Shown: positions 1-11,730, numbered from the stretch's first letter. The stretch is DNA of 64,000 nt from Sinotaia quadrata (GCA_028829895.1 CM054180.1:108331635-108395634); one strand, 5' to 3'. The notes: generated from the letters alone by a model not told the origin. Numbers and translations: made by a program.

Positions 1-110
1 GTCACAACAGTCCAGTGTATGGAGACTGATTACAACAACCCAATGTTTGAGGACCGGGCACAACAGTCCATAGTATGGAGACAAAGCTGGTCACTGCAGT
101 CCAGTGCACC
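1..110. repeat. Degenerate tandem repeat at window edge
   Basis: Two to three diverged copies of a unit containing CACAACAGTCCA and TATGGAGAC, spaced by about 55-60 bp. The array probably continues to the left of the window. No gene is seen between here and 776; the open frames in 231-801 have no recognisable domain and atypical composition. Confidence 0.5.
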
Positions 111-776
111 AATCGCCAATCAAAAACTTCCTTTCTATGATGCATGCCACTTGTGAACATGTTCTAACATACGGAAAAGTACTGACTTTTAAAAAAATGG
201 GGCTTTGCCGCTGTTCTCTATCGCCTTGTAGTGCCCTTACCCCCCTCCCCCCAAAAAAAAGTCTACAACATTGATGTACATGTATTACGCAGCAAGCGCG
301 CGCACCCCCTCTTGCAGCAGTCTGAGAGTGCAGCCAAGTTCACGTGTATGTTCGCAATACTGTATTCTCTCCCTTCTCTCTGCCCCACCCCCTCCCTTGC
401 AATCCATATTCAGTTGACTAAACAAGAGGTCTCGCTTCAATTCATTCTTTCTTCTTCATTGGATGATGGCGACGCGTCTGCTTGGATCTGTCAGTTACAG
501 TTTATGCCATTTCTCTAAAAACATTTAATTTGGAAAAAATCATTCACTCCACATGCTGATTAGTAGAGATAATCGAGATCGAACCACGCAGTCTAAAATA
601 GAGTTCGCTAACTTCACTCTGCACCAATGTGGCATCGGAAATCAGGCTGGTAGACAATTTCATTCCTCTCAATTCACAGCTTCGGCAAATTTCATTTTGA
701 TCCTTAAAGGGTTAGTATTGTTTCCAAATATTTTGCCTGAAAATTTTAAAACAAAAATTATTATTTCGATAAAACT

Positions 777-860
777 TAGCCGTTCTGTGGATGAACGATA
801 AATGTACTTTGTGAATTAGCCGTTCTAAGGATGAACGATAAATGTACTTTGTGAATTATA
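777..860. repeat. Tandem duplication, 42-bp unit, 2 copies
   Basis: The unit starting TTAGCCGTTCT and ending TTTGTGAATT occurs twice back to back with two or three differences. It lies 110-190 bp upstream of the candidate coding exon at 969. Confidence 0.8.
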
Positions 861-928
861 ATGTATTTTCCTTTACGGACTTTTGCAGAACACAATGATT
901 CGGGCGTCTTCGGAAACGCATAACGTTG

Positions 929-936
929 TGACGTCA
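929..936. promoter_or_regulatory. Palindromic CRE site TGACGTCA
   Basis: A perfect 8-bp cAMP-response element (the CREB/ATF site) lies 33 bp before the candidate start codon at 969. The match is visible in the sequence. Use as a promoter element is inferred only from its position. Confidence 0.4.
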
Positions 937-968
937 AGGGAGTGAAAACAAAAGACGTGACAAACAGC

Positions 969-1123
969 ATGGCTAGTAAAGACGAAAGTGTAAGCGATAA
1001 TGAATCATCGGAGATGTCTCAATCTATTATCAAAAGGGATCAGCTTCTTATCAATTCGAGTCAGATGAAAAAGAAAGAGAAAGCGGATCAGGATACATTC
1101 AGACGCATTAACAATATGGATTT
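969..1123 (+). CDS. Candidate first coding exon, Ser/Lys-rich N-terminus, unknown protein
   Basis: The ATG at 969 has a strong Kozak context (A at -3, G at +4). It opens 51 codons plus two bases, running into a consensus splice donor GTAAGT at 1124-1129; without splicing the frame stops at once (TAA at 1125-1127). The peptide starts MASKDESVSDNESSEMSQ and ends near FRRINNMD. It is hydrophilic and predicted disordered, with an acidic Ser-rich first half and a basic KKKEKADQ stretch. It contains no tandem or low-complexity repeat DNA, unlike most open frames here. I do not recognise a family. No matching downstream exon was found, so the rest of the gene may lie behind a long intron or this may be chance. 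A frame-open GTG lies further upstream at 942, but it is unlikely to be used in an animal nuclear gene. Confidence 0.4.
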
Positions 1124-1129
1124 GTAAGT

Positions 1130-2014
1130 CAATTTCCTTAGAAGCAGACGCATGATTTATCTAGTCTAGCAACAATCACGATTGACTCTCAGATTAATAA
1201 TATTTGAACGCTTAACAAAAAGATTTATTACGTGCAATGTAGATTAAGATCGATTAGTCTGCGGAATAACTGCTAACTGTCCCTTTTATAATTTTTTTTT
1301 TTAAAAGCAAGGCTTGGATTATTAGTTTGGTCATATTTCTATGACGTGCTTATTTTCAATATGATATAGTCATAGTGTATAGTGTATACATTGAAATTTT
1401 GTGGTGAGGTATAAATAAATATTAATAATAATAAAACTAGAACTTAATATAAAAAAATATACAAATAAAGCAGCCAATATGCACAAATTATATTTTAAAA
1501 GTAAATAATTATGAAAATAATAAAATTTACAACAAATAAAAAATAAATTAATTAATTAAGTATTATGCATAACTTTTAATTACAAAAATTATTGCAATGT
1601 AATTTTTTTATATGTATATAAATTAAGCATTACCTTCTTTTTATTCACTTTGGAGAAAATTTGATTGGGTTTAGTCAAAACCAATATCTAAAGCGTTTAT
1701 ATTTTAGTAAAATCTCCCTGTTTAAGATCGCAAATCAGAAAATATGGAAATAACCTGTCCTACTAGATAACTAGATAGTGTTAGTTCTACAGACTTACGC
1801 TATTAAAAAAATCTTCCTCAATCTTATCCAAGAGCAAGCATCATATTGGGGCATAATTGTAGCCCCTTCACTGGACAAGGGGCACAACACAGTCACCTAC
1901 TTCAGATAGGTTTGGCTTTAGCCAACTGCCAAACACTATCACACAACATATACTTTATCCTTATGATTCAATATCACCGCTCGTACAACAGGCAGCCTTT
2001 TACTTAGTTCTTCC
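1130..2014. other. AT-rich stretch without gene
   Basis: Very AT-rich, especially 1400-1640, with many short A and T runs. No open frame with domain character, tRNA or element ends were seen. If the exon at 969-1123 is real, this is intron. Confidence 0.5.
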
Positions 2015-2235
2015 CAATTAATATCTAACACTACACATTACATTTATATCTTAATTGTCTGTCCTAGTCAATTAATATCTAATACTACACATTACATTTA
2101 TATCTTAATTGTCTGTCCTAGTCAATTAATATTTAATACTACGCATTACATTTATATCTTAATTGTCAGTCCTAGTCAATTAATATCTAATACTACACAT
2201 TAAATTTATATCTTAATTGTCTGTCCTAGTCAATT
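2015..2235. repeat. Minisatellite, 54-bp unit, about 4 copies
   Basis: Units start CAATTAATATCTAA and end TTGTCTGTCCTAGT; the 54-bp period is exact between copies, with a few substitutions. The interval from here to 2842 holds nothing recognisable. Confidence 0.85.
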
Positions 2236-2842
2236 TGTGTAGTATTCTATGAATGTTAGAGTAACGGGACATAACGATGGGGCTCGTTAATTCGCTATTC
2301 TCATGTATCCTTTTATTTCTACTGTGTTCAGTAACTTTGACGATTGATTGTAGTTTAATTGTAAGTGAGACTTTGTATGTTGCCACATAGTTTGGGCACT
2401 CCAAACCATACGCTAACTAACGTATGAAAACGACCCACACACCAGGCCACATATCTAAAATTATGATTTAGACTGCTGTATAGTATGTGGTAATGGCTGT
2501 ACAGATTTGTAAAATTTATTTTTTGTATAAATATTTAATACATACTTATTAATGTACATGTGTTTATGTTTTGACGTACATTGTATATATTTTATATGCA
2601 TTTTATACACAGTACATAATTATAAATTTAAATACATACGGTGAAAGGGGAGATTTGAGGGAAATATGGTGTACAGTCCTGTACAATCGACAAGTGCGAA
2701 TTTATCCGACTATGCTGAATAATTCATCAATTATGTATACGTGAAGCGATGATGATTGGAGTGACATGTATCAAAGACTCCCTCTACTTGCATAAACATT
2801 TTTAATATTTTAAACTTGAATACATATTAAATGAAAGTAAGA

Positions 2843-3128
2843 CAAGGCTGCTAATTTTCGCCTATTCTCTTCAACATCTTCCTTGAAAGAATCAAGACAG
2901 ATGTTCTGGAAGACCATGAGGAACTTATGCTTTTGTCAATGACATCGATGGTCTTGCAGGAAATGAAGAAGAGATAGCTCAGTCGGTGGATAGGATAGCT
3001 ACTGCTTTTGGTATGGAAATTAGTGCAGAGAAGACCAAATTGATGATCAACAACACCAGTAGCATTGGCAATGACATTATGGTTGGTGATCAGAAACTGG
3101 AAATAGTTAATAAATTCAGGAGCCATCG
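2843..3128 (+). mobile_element. LINE (non-LTR retrotransposon) reverse-transcriptase relic
   Basis: The + strand in broken frames encodes part of a non-LTR reverse transcriptase: an RQGC-FSPILFNIFLERI segment (motif B region), then a segment reading DIDGLAGNEEEIAQSVDR, then AFGMEISAEKTKLM and QKLEIVNKF. This is the palm/thumb part. The catalytic F-A-D-D motif reads FVND, so one catalytic aspartate is lost. A frame break separates the first and second segments. The 3' part is cut off at the GATA microsatellite. It is a dead 5'- and 3'-truncated copy; the clade cannot be fixed from this fragment. Confidence 0.85.
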
Positions 3129-3249
<121 letters not shown>

Positions 3250-4095
3250 AAAGAAAAGACCACAACTGCTTAGTAATTATTACACATGCTGCAGATGAAT
3301 TTTTGAAATGAGCTATTAATATTAAATGTAGTTTTAAAAAAAGAAAGAAAATATACTGATTAAATGTTTGTGCAATTTGAAATGAACTAATACAGATTGT
3401 GATATTAATATTTTTGCTATGGATCATTTCAGTGTAAACTGAGAGACCTTCTTAATTGTCTTGATTAACGGCATATGAAACAAATCAATGAGTAATTAAA
3501 ATATTTTGTTTTATATAGTATGTTTTTCTTAATGAGCTTGCAATATCTGAAAAAATTTAACACAGATATGAAATTAAGAAATATATCAAATAGTTATAAG
3601 ATAATGACCACCCACATAAAGTTTTAAAAAAAATATTGTCTAATATCACAAAGATGAGAAAAGTAAATGTGACGCCTAATGAAAATTTATTACTACCTAC
3701 CTCAAATTGCTTCCTGGTGAATAATTATCATATGTATAAATAGTTTAGTATTCGTGTTAAATATTTACAAATTGTCCTACGATTGTAAATGAAATTAGTG
3801 TGAAAGTATTGGAATTAACTATTACTTTACATTTAGTATTACTAATATTATATTGAGTACCATATACTTGATGGTTCTATTTCTAATAAAAGTAATAAAA
3901 CCTGTTTCCAAAATGAGTGAAATGAATGTAATAAAAACTAATATATAATAACGTTAAGGATTATAGGACTGTAATCTTTTAAAAATTTGATAACTACGTT
4001 TTAAATGACAATGTGTTCTAGTTCGTCACATTGCTGCTGGACGAGCATTGAGGCAAACGAAACCGATTCTTTTGGACGAACCTTAAATTATCCCG
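3250..4095. other. AT-rich stretch without gene
   Basis: No domain-bearing frame, RNA gene or repeat array was seen; A/T runs throughout. Confidence 0.5.
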
Positions 4096-4350
4096 GTGTA
4101 TATCTCTACAGTTACCGGACAAAACTATGTATATCTCTACAGTTACCGGACAAAACTCTGTATATCTCTACAGTTACCGGACAAAACTATGTATAACTCT
4201 ACAGTTACCGGACAAAACTATGTATATCTCTACAGTTGCCGGACAAAACTATGTATATCTCTACAGTTACCGGACAAAACTATGTATATCTCTACAGTTA
4301 CCGGACAAAACTATGCATAGATCTACAATTACCGGACAAAACTATGAAAG
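4096..4350. repeat. Minisatellite, 31-bp unit, about 8 copies
   Basis: Unit core TCTACAGTTACCGGACAAAA, 31-bp period, copies nearly identical, the last one diverged. The overlapping open frames of 63-77 codons here are translations of this repeat and are not genes. Confidence 0.95.
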
Positions 4351-4371
4351 AAATGTTTGATGACTAACGAG

Positions 4372-4758
4372 AGGAAGACAAATGATAAAATCGATGAGCA
4401 ATACACTGATGAAAACAGGTGTGTACGTAAGAAAAAGACATCACAGCGATGGTGACACGCCACATGCGGAAGAGGATGTGATTCGAGGAAGAGAAAAGTT
4501 CAAGATTGAAACTTATCTACCAATATTGGATAAGTTATGTGATTGAAACTTACCTACCAATATTGGATAAGTTATGTGATTGAAACGTACCTACCAATAT
4601 TGGATAAGTTATGTACAGAGCTTTGCCGTCGTGTGGAAGCGTATAACAAAGTTCATACCCTATTTGGATTCCTCTTTGAGTTCCCATCGAAGGCAGACGC
4701 CAAAATTATGGCCAATGAATACGACGTCTTGCAAAAGGAAAACTTCCAAGATACCTGA
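4372..4758 (+). mobile_element. hAT-type (ZMYM1-like) transposase relic
   Basis: Translated pieces read VRKKKTSQR, then EEDVIRGREKFKIETYLPIL, then DKLCTELCRRVEAYNKVHTLFGFLFEF. This has the pattern of the segment in hAT/ZMYM1-like transposases that joins the N-terminal zinc-finger part to the catalytic part (EKFxxETYLPxxDxLxxEL-RRxxAY-LFGFL). It is broken by an in-frame stop and by a threefold 37-bp tandem expansion at 4506-4613, and ends at a stop at 4756-4758. The catalytic DDE residues and dimerisation domain are absent. Assignment is from remembered family pattern. Confidence 0.65.
4506..4613. repeat. 37-bp unit, 3 copies, inside hAT relic
   Basis: The unit GATTGAAACTTACCTACCAA plus the following 17 bp is repeated three times. 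Each copy encodes the same IETYLPILDKLC segment in a different frame, because 37 is not a multiple of three. Confidence 0.9.
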
Positions 4759-4759
4759 A

Positions 4760-5470
4760 AGATTTCACCACAAAATGAGGAAAGTAAATATTTAAAGTTT
4801 TGTTGATTTATTAAAATTAAATTTTAAAATAATTTTGTTTATTGTTTTGTATTATTGTTTAATAATATTTAATATTTTTTTTAATTTAATAACACAATAT
4901 GTTAATTTGTTTAATAACATTAAAAAATGTTAATGTTCATTTTGTGTAATAAAATTGGTTTATTAAAATTGTTGGTTGGTAAAATTAAAATCGTATTAGG
5001 AGAATTTGCGAGGGGGTCCCGAAGTCCCGACTGCCTAGGAGTTTACACAGGGTTTAATCCGGCACTGCTTGTCTCAGATATTAACTCGAGCATTTAGTCT
5101 CTTACGTAGTCACTAATTTAAAAAACTGCTGTCGTAAATAAACCTTAGTCATATCCTGTCAGGTTACTGATAATGATAATGCACTCGGTCGGCTTGACTG
5201 CTGAACAACTCATGAGTAAGAAGGCTGTGAGTGCCCTTAAACCAACTTAATAAAACTTACGCTTGGGGAAAACCCAACACATTATAAGAGAATTGCAATC
5301 GTATTAAGTAATAATAATAATAATTTATGTTGATATTTTAGTTCTTTATATCCACTAGGATTTCTTCTACCATACTACTACTGGTACTGCTACTTCTCAT
5401 ACGAGCAAGAATATAAATGTAGAGTTGTATTAGGACTTTATATTCTCTCATGATCTTTACTTCTTCATCA
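4760..5470. other. Intergenic stretch without gene
   Basis: AT-rich to about 4990, then mixed composition. 4990-5290 might be element-derived, but no diagnostic domain or terminus is visible. Confidence 0.4.
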
Positions 5471-5474
5471 TCTA

Positions 5475-5508
<34 letters not shown>

Positions 5509-5690
5509 GATGTTAATTATAGAGCTGTACTAGAAAATCATATTCTCTATGATCTTTACTACTATTGCCTCTATTATTACTACTACTGCTGCCTCTGCTA
5601 CTACTACTACTACTATCACTACTATTGCTGCCTCTATTACTGCTGCCTCTGATACTACTACTACTATTACTACTACTACCTTCCTTACAC
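5475..5690. repeat. (CTA)n / (ACT)n triplet-rich region
   Basis: Runs of CTA/ACT triplets with interruptions such as GCTGCCTCT. The Thr/Ile-rich open frame at 5549-5734 is a translation of this repeat. Confidence 0.9.
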
Positions 5691-5754
5691 TTTTACTTCT
5701 ACAATGTTTAAGCTGCTCCCATTTAGTGTGTTAACACATGACATTGTTTTTATA

Positions 5755-5880
5755 TGCTGTACGCGTGTATCGGGCTAATGAATATTGTTGCAGGTAATTG
5801 TAAGTTGAGACTTGAATGTAAGATATAATGGAGTTATAAAGCGATAAACTGGAAAACTTAGCGTTTGTCTCCTGATTATG
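5755..5880. repeat. Dispersed repeat, copy 1
   Basis: Contains TATCGGGCTAATGAATATTG directly followed by TTGCAGG, matching 8507-8540 with one difference, and shows weaker similarity over about 100 bp. The family is unknown. Confidence 0.6.
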
Positions 5881-6474
5881 TTTTTCAGAGACAAAGCATG
5901 CCTTTCACGTGCTATTTATTGTTTATTGTTTGTAAACCGCTACGACCGGCCCGGGTAAAGGTGGGATGTGGCATGTAAGTGTATGAACTACACTCTACTG
6001 ATGTGTGGCAGCAAAAAATGCAACTACCTGAACAATTTCTTGAGTAGAGAAGTTGTTTGAAGGAGTGTAACATGGCGAAAAGAAGCGCCCAGTTTAACTC
6101 TTAAGTAGCAGAACATTGTTTTCTAACATGCGAGTGAAGCACGTGGAGCTGACATAATAACTACTGACAATAATTTGTGTCTTTATTGCAAAAGCGCGTG
6201 GATGGACTATTGAGACAACAGTTAAACAAGGTTATGTAAAACTGTTATCGCTTATCTCTAATAACTCCATTTCACTTCTCTGATAAGGCTATCCTGTGAT
6301 TTGTATTGACATATTGATGAATTGTTTTCTAAATGGCCTCTATGCACTTCACAAATTTACCTCACCCAAATTTGAAATAATTAAATCCTTTAGTGAAAAA
6401 ATAGAATAAACCCGTTTTCCAGGTGTAACGTAAAGCATCCCCAAAATTCTTCCCCACCTATCTCACAACGTTCT

Positions 6475-6700
6475 ACATGACCCGATCTATTCTCGTGCGA
6501 AATCGGCGTTAAGCCGGACGTGACCCCATTTAATTTGAATAAGTTTCAAAACTGATCGAGCCGGTCACTGAACTCTCGACAATGTGGATGACGATAGTGT
6601 GTGTCGATTAAAATAATTCCCTAATGACGTTTGAACCTCCGACTTCACATTATCGTGCTAGCGAGTCCAACGTCTAAGCCCCCTCAAGTGAATTTTCAAG
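6475..6700 (-). mobile_element. tRNA-derived SINE-like element
   Basis: On the minus strand a Pol III B-box-like GGTTCAAAC (6629-6637) follows a tRNA-like stretch GGCTTAGACGTTGGACTCGC. Downstream is an unrelated body with a GGGGTCACGTCCGGC segment. The layout (tRNA-like head, then body) is that of a SINE; the A box is weak. The element at 21015 has the same GGAGGTTCAAA context and a GGGGTCA segment. Confidence 0.5.
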
Positions 6701-7690
6701 TGTCGTTTTAGGTTAAGTTTGGAATTTGTTTCTAGTGCTTAAAACAGGGATGCCTTATCCGTGCTTGAATGCTGGTGGAGTAGATAAAATCGTTCATTTT
6801 CCGCAAATTGGGAAATAAGTCACTGGAAACATTTATTTGTAATTCAGACACGGATAAAATAATACACTGCCCCTTCAGAGTGGGATTTGCTTGTACACAT
6901 ATACGTATTTATTTCATGAATACGACATAGTTAAATGAACAGACCGTTTAAGAGCGTTTAACTCAACAGTAGATGGGTTTATTTTGGAAACACTTGTTAC
7001 TGAAATATTGCTGACCTGACTGTTACTTACAAATATTTTTATGGCTGCCGTCGTGTGAAAGCAGTTATTATCAGCTGAATATTTTTCTTGAAGATCCTTC
7101 ACTACCACTTATCAGTTGAATACGTATTTTGAAGATCACTCTCTCCTCCTACACTACTGTTAAAGTGAAACTGGTAGAGGCGATTTTGTTAATGGCTCTT
7201 CTCCGACCTACCCACTGGACTGAGTGAACGCGGTTCTTCTTCGATTAGTGGAAATTGTATCGCGTCCACTCACAATCTTCACACATGACTTGCCATTTTG
7301 AAAGTGGTGCGGCGTCAGTGACGTCATTAGATTGACTTTAGGGTCAAAATGGCAAGGGAAAGGTATTTGATGGAATTTGGGGGCTTCATCGACATGAGCT
7401 TCATATATTTCATTCTTCATATATTTTCTGGTTTAAGATTAGGAGCACTTAAAGCACCACTAGCTGTAATTTTTTTTAAAATGGTGTTTCTTGTAAACGA
7501 TAAGTTAATGGACGAAACTGCTTGGAATTATAATGGTGATTGATAAGTCAGCAAAATAGTACTGCTGGAAACTATAATGGTGACTGATAAGTCACTATAG
7601 GTATATAGCAGGAAACTCCTTGAAATATGAATGACTGCTTTTTCATTCTCAGTATTAAGTATAGAGTAAAAACTAAATAGTCACTCTGTA
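6701..7690. other. Stretch without recognised gene
   Basis: Several 60-70-codon frames occur on both strands, but none shows a domain, splice logic or biased composition. Two related stretches around 7070-7110 (ATCAG-TGAATA-TTGAAGATC) are a minor local duplication. Confidence 0.4.
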
Positions 7691-7694
7691 ACTG

Positions 7695-7866
7695 CTAACA
7701 AGATTAAGGACAGGATTACAAGACTGTTAGTAATCCAACCTAATGATGTTGTAGAAATAAAAGACAGGAGTACAGGACTGATAGCAAACCTACCTATTGA
7801 AACTGTAGAGATTAATGACAGGATTACAGACTGATAGCAATCCTACCTATTGATGCTATAGAGATA
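7695..7866. repeat. Degenerate tandem repeat, about 56 bp, 3 copies
   Basis: Units contain GACAGGATTACA, GACTGATAGCAA and CCTACCTATTGA with moderate divergence. Confidence 0.75.
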
Positions 7867-8489
7867 AGAAAATTACTTTGAAGTGAACTATTTGGGTTTG
7901 GGTTGGGACATTACAGACAATTATACAGTATTAACAAACATAATTAATGAATACAATCTCACATATTTCTTGTGGAAGGTAAATTTGCTTTTCCCTATTT
8001 TTATACTTAATAATTATATATTGTTTACTAATATTGACGCGACCCAACCTTGGGCACTGCTTATGATGGTATTTTTTGTTAAGTGTCAGAGTTGGAGTAA
8101 ACAACTCAGGTAAAGAATATGCTAGAACTTGTTCATGCAACCGAAACGAGTTCCAAGCAGATCAGTAGTTTTCCGGATTAATAGTTTCACACTTGTTTAT
8201 AAAACATTCATTCAATAGGGATGGACGGAGAGTTACTTTGTTGAAGAAAGTCCTATATTCTTACTACTTTGATTTTGACATAACTCAAGTCCAGTCATAA
8301 AGGTGATTGTTAGCTTAGGGTAATTTAATTGTCTGATACAGAAAGAATGCACATCAAAATATTTCGTATATGCATGCTATTGATCTATGATTTGAATTGG
8401 AGAATGCTTATGTAATTGAACCATTATTTCTATATTCACTAAATTGATTACATTATACGTTATACGTGTTAATTTTGATCAATACTATA

Positions 8490-8600
8490 TTTCTTATGCT
8501 GGTTGTATGTATCGGACTAATGAATATTGTTGCAGGATTTGTACATTGAGAATGTGTTTAATAATGAAAGGAGTTTAGAGATGAAATATGCCTAAAACGT
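8490..8600. repeat. Dispersed repeat, copy 2
   Basis: Matches the repeat at 5755-5880 around TATCGG-CTAATGAATATTG. It is in direct orientation, about 2.7 kb apart. Confidence 0.6.
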
Positions 8601-8824
8601 AGCACTGCCCTTAATTTGACTTTTGCAAAGAGCGTGACTTTTTGTTTCATAACAATGTATCCACTTCAGACTACAGTGACTAATGTGCTCTACTGGATTC
8701 ATAATTATGTGTATCCAGCATTGTTGTTAAACTTATCAATAAGCATGTTCCATGAATTCCATTTGGCGAAAATTGAGGCTCGAGAATCCACGAATTTCAT
8801 TTTGAAACTTCCTCATGGTGTATT

Positions 8825-8960
8825 TGAGTAGTGCACATGAAAATTCTGGAACATTCCTTGTAGAGTGCCTTGATAAGCACATAAGAAGTTCTGGATGTTT
8901 CTTCAGGGTGTGCTTGTGAGCACATCAAAGATTCTGGAACAGTTGTGTAATGTGCCTAGA
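8825..8960. repeat. Degenerate tandem repeat, about 55-60 bp
   Basis: Repeated GCACAT(A/C)A..TTCTGGA..TTC motifs in two to three diverged copies. The rest of 8960-9400 holds no recognisable feature. Confidence 0.5.
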
Positions 8961-9399
8961 AGGTATGTTAGAACATCATGAAATGAAAAAGAAAGAGACG
9001 TGACTGTGAACAAGTGCTAGTGACAGCTGAAAACGTTGTGATCATTGACTATAATTATTTCTCTAAAACCCCACTCTTATTTCTATGATAAATTAAACCC
9101 ATGGAATTGAATATATGTTAATTTAATATTTATATTTATTTATATTTATATATAATATGTTAATTATATTTATGTATCTCTTTTATTATTGTGTAAAGAA
9201 TAAAGTTTTACTACACCCTTATAATCCGCCAAGTGAGAGACAGAGTAGGTCATGGTAGAATTATTAATAAATGTAAAGTAAGTTTCTCAATCACTTGTAA
9301 TTAGCTATGCATTGTTAATTAATAAATAATAATAATGAGTAAAGGGTGCCCAGAGAGGTATCACATGAAATGGGTTGTCTCAGTCTGGTGATGAGTTCA

Positions 9400-9888
9400 A
9401 ATTTTTCAATCTTCCAGGAAAGCTATTGAGTTTCATTGGAAGGATGGTCTTCTGATTCATAAACAGGAAGGGTACCCCTGAGCTATCAAGTGAGTGTGTT
9501 ACATTTGGCTCATGACCCACCCAACTGCCAGGCATCTCAGTCCAAGCAAAACATTAGCGCATGTGGAACCTGAGTTTTATTGGCCAGGTATGATAGGGGA
9601 CATCACTACTGTAATGTCATCATTACTGTCAGTCATGTGATATCTGTCAGTGAGTGAACAGGAAAATGGAACGCCCCATTCCATTAGAAAAAACCCAACT
9701 AATGACATTCCTTTTAGGACCATCATCAGGTTAAGGCCACAGATAAATTCCCACCATTACTGATTATGCTATGCGATATCCTGAAGCAGTTACTCTTAGT
9801 TCTTTCATTGTTGCAGCGGTAGCAAATGCACTGTTTACCATTTTCTCACATGTAGAATTTCCTGGAGAAATCTTGTCCAATTGGTGTA
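9400..9888 (+). mobile_element. Ty3/gypsy integrase relic
   Basis: Broken frames encode an integrase. First comes DGLLIHKQEG, then remnants of the HHCC zinc finger (KTLARVEPEFYWPGM, and a HYCQSCDICQ-like stretch). The catalytic core follows: YAMRYPEAVTLSSFIVAAVA and FTIFSHVEFPGEILSN, matching the usual D-YA-RYPEA-xL...E-L--IFS-VGFP-EILSD core pattern. The aspartate expected at the end of EILSD is asparagine, and the rest of the core is missing beyond the poly-G run. Multiple stops and frame changes show it is dead; no LTRs were found nearby. Confidence 0.85.
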
Positions 9889-9891
9889 TGT

Positions 9892-9910
9892 GGGGGGGGG
9901 GGGGGGGGGG
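9892..9910. repeat. Poly(G) tract, 19 bp
   Basis: An uninterrupted run of 19 G that ends the Ty3/gypsy integrase relic. Confidence 0.95.
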
Positions 9911-10296
9911 AAAGGGGGAAGATTCACAAAGGGGTTACAGTTCTATTTTATACTTCTCTGTTCTTTTGAATCAGTTTGACACGAGCATGTAATAATTCAC
10001 TTTAATTGGGAGACCAATGTTTAATTCCCCGCCGGGGAGATATAATAGAGAGCAATTAAAATCTACTATAGAACAGAGTGGATTTGAAAGATATCTGACA
10101 CTAATTATATCAAACTGTTTTGAACCTCTAAAACGTTCAGTGTAACTGCTTTTAGGCTGCTGGAGAAAATCTAAAGACACAATTTTCACACCGGTAAGCA
10201 GTCCAGGCAGGTGAGAAAATCCATGGTTTGTTGAAATCAATCTCTTATGCTACAGGTCTCCAACCAAATCATCAGTGGACTTTGACAACACACAAA

Positions 10297-10384
10297 CATA
10301 CTGTTTAACTAGTTAACACACAGAACATACTGTTTAACTAGTTAACACACAGAACATACTGTTTAACTAGTTAACACACAGAAC
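10297..10384. repeat. 29-bp tandem repeat with palindromic core, 3 copies
   Basis: Each unit contains the perfect 12-bp palindrome TTAACTAGTTAA followed by CACACAGAACATACTG. Confidence 0.9.
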
Positions 10385-10554
10385 CATATCTGATGTCAAC
10401 ATATGTTTTCTCTAGCTGAGTCCCGAAATAGCTCTTCACTCCTTCTCACATGACAACATAGGATGGCAATCTGTAGAGAACTCTTAAGTCATCATACTTT
10501 CTAGGGTTCTAAGTTTATCGCACGAAACTGGTATAGGTCACTGTAGCAAAGTAC

Positions 10555-10880
10555 AGGGCACTGTTTCCTGTGTTCATTTTACTTTAAGATTTGGCAGAAC
10601 AAATGTCTCGTTTGTTCATGTTTGAGTTAATTTTGTTTCAAGATGAGGCAAAGCAAGTCTCCAGTTTATTTATTCCTGAGTTCATTTTGTTTCAAGCGGA
10701 CGCAAAGCAATTCTCTTATTTGTTTATTCCTGAGCTAATTTTGTTTTAAAATGTGGCAAAGAAAGTCTCTTGTTTGTTTATTCCTGAGTTAATTCTTTTC
10801 AAGCTCAGGCAAAGTAAATCTCCTGTTTGTTTATTCCTGAGTTAATTTTATTTCAAAGCTGAGGCAGTACAAATCTCAGG
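10555..10880. repeat. Minisatellite, about 60-65 bp, 5 copies
   Basis: Units share TTTGTTTATTCCTGAGTTAA then TTTTGTTTCAAG and GAGGCAAAG-AA-TCTC; divergence between copies is moderate. Confidence 0.85.
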
Positions 10881-11504
10881 TATTTTTTATTTGTTTGAAT
10901 AGATACCCAGTCTAGTACAAACAAACAAACAAAGACACACTCACACGCAATGCAAGCACGCACACTCTCACACGCACACGCGCATGCGCGCTCACAAACA
11001 TCACATCTATAGTAACCATAGATAGTCAGTATATTTATTATAAAGCAATCAGTCTCTTGATTTAAAGCTCTATTTCTACAAAGCGATCGTGTGAATGTAG
11101 CAGTTATTATGAAAAGAGTTTTCATATATCACATGTGTGATAATTCTTTCGATCTTCAATGTTTTTTATCTAGACGCAAAGAGTGGCAACCGAAATTTTC
11201 AAATTTATTTGCCCACGTTGATATACCATTTAGCTGTTGTTAGATGTAGATACCCATGTCTGACTGAATGTTAGTGTTACTATTGTGATTGATGCAAATT
11301 GGGTTACACATCTCTCGATCAAGTCATTGATGCAAAGTTTTAGAATTCGGGTTTTAATATTCAGTCTGATGAAAAGATGATTTCCATTTGAATTTGAATT
11401 GTTTAGCAAGTGTTACAAGTGTTACATGTGGCCATGAGTGATTACAATTCATTGTCAGCAAGGTACCTTTAAGTGTCAGTTATTGTGACCTAGTTTCCTC
11501 CTGA

Positions 11505-11730
11505 TACATATACTCACTTTCACCATGACACCTTCAACCTACCAACACCATAAGATATATATTCTGACATTTTCACCACAACACTACTCCCTTGATACCG
11601 TCAGTTCGTCACCATGACACCTTCAACCTACCAACACCATAAGATTATATTCTGACACTTTCACCACAACACTACTCCCTTGATACCGTCAGTTCGACAC
11701 CATGACACCTTTACCAAAACACCATCACCA
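11505..11730. repeat. Tandem repeat, about 90 bp, 2.5 copies
   Basis: Units contain CACCATGACACCTTCAACCT and CACCACAACACTACTCCCTT. The third copy is diverged. No convincing gene lies from here to 13460. The 142-codon minus frame at 11946-12374 crosses a poly-A run and has no recognised domain. Confidence 0.85.

Noticed and set aside
4005..4360. Overlapping 63-77-codon frames
   Set aside because: Translations in several frames of the 31-bp minisatellite.
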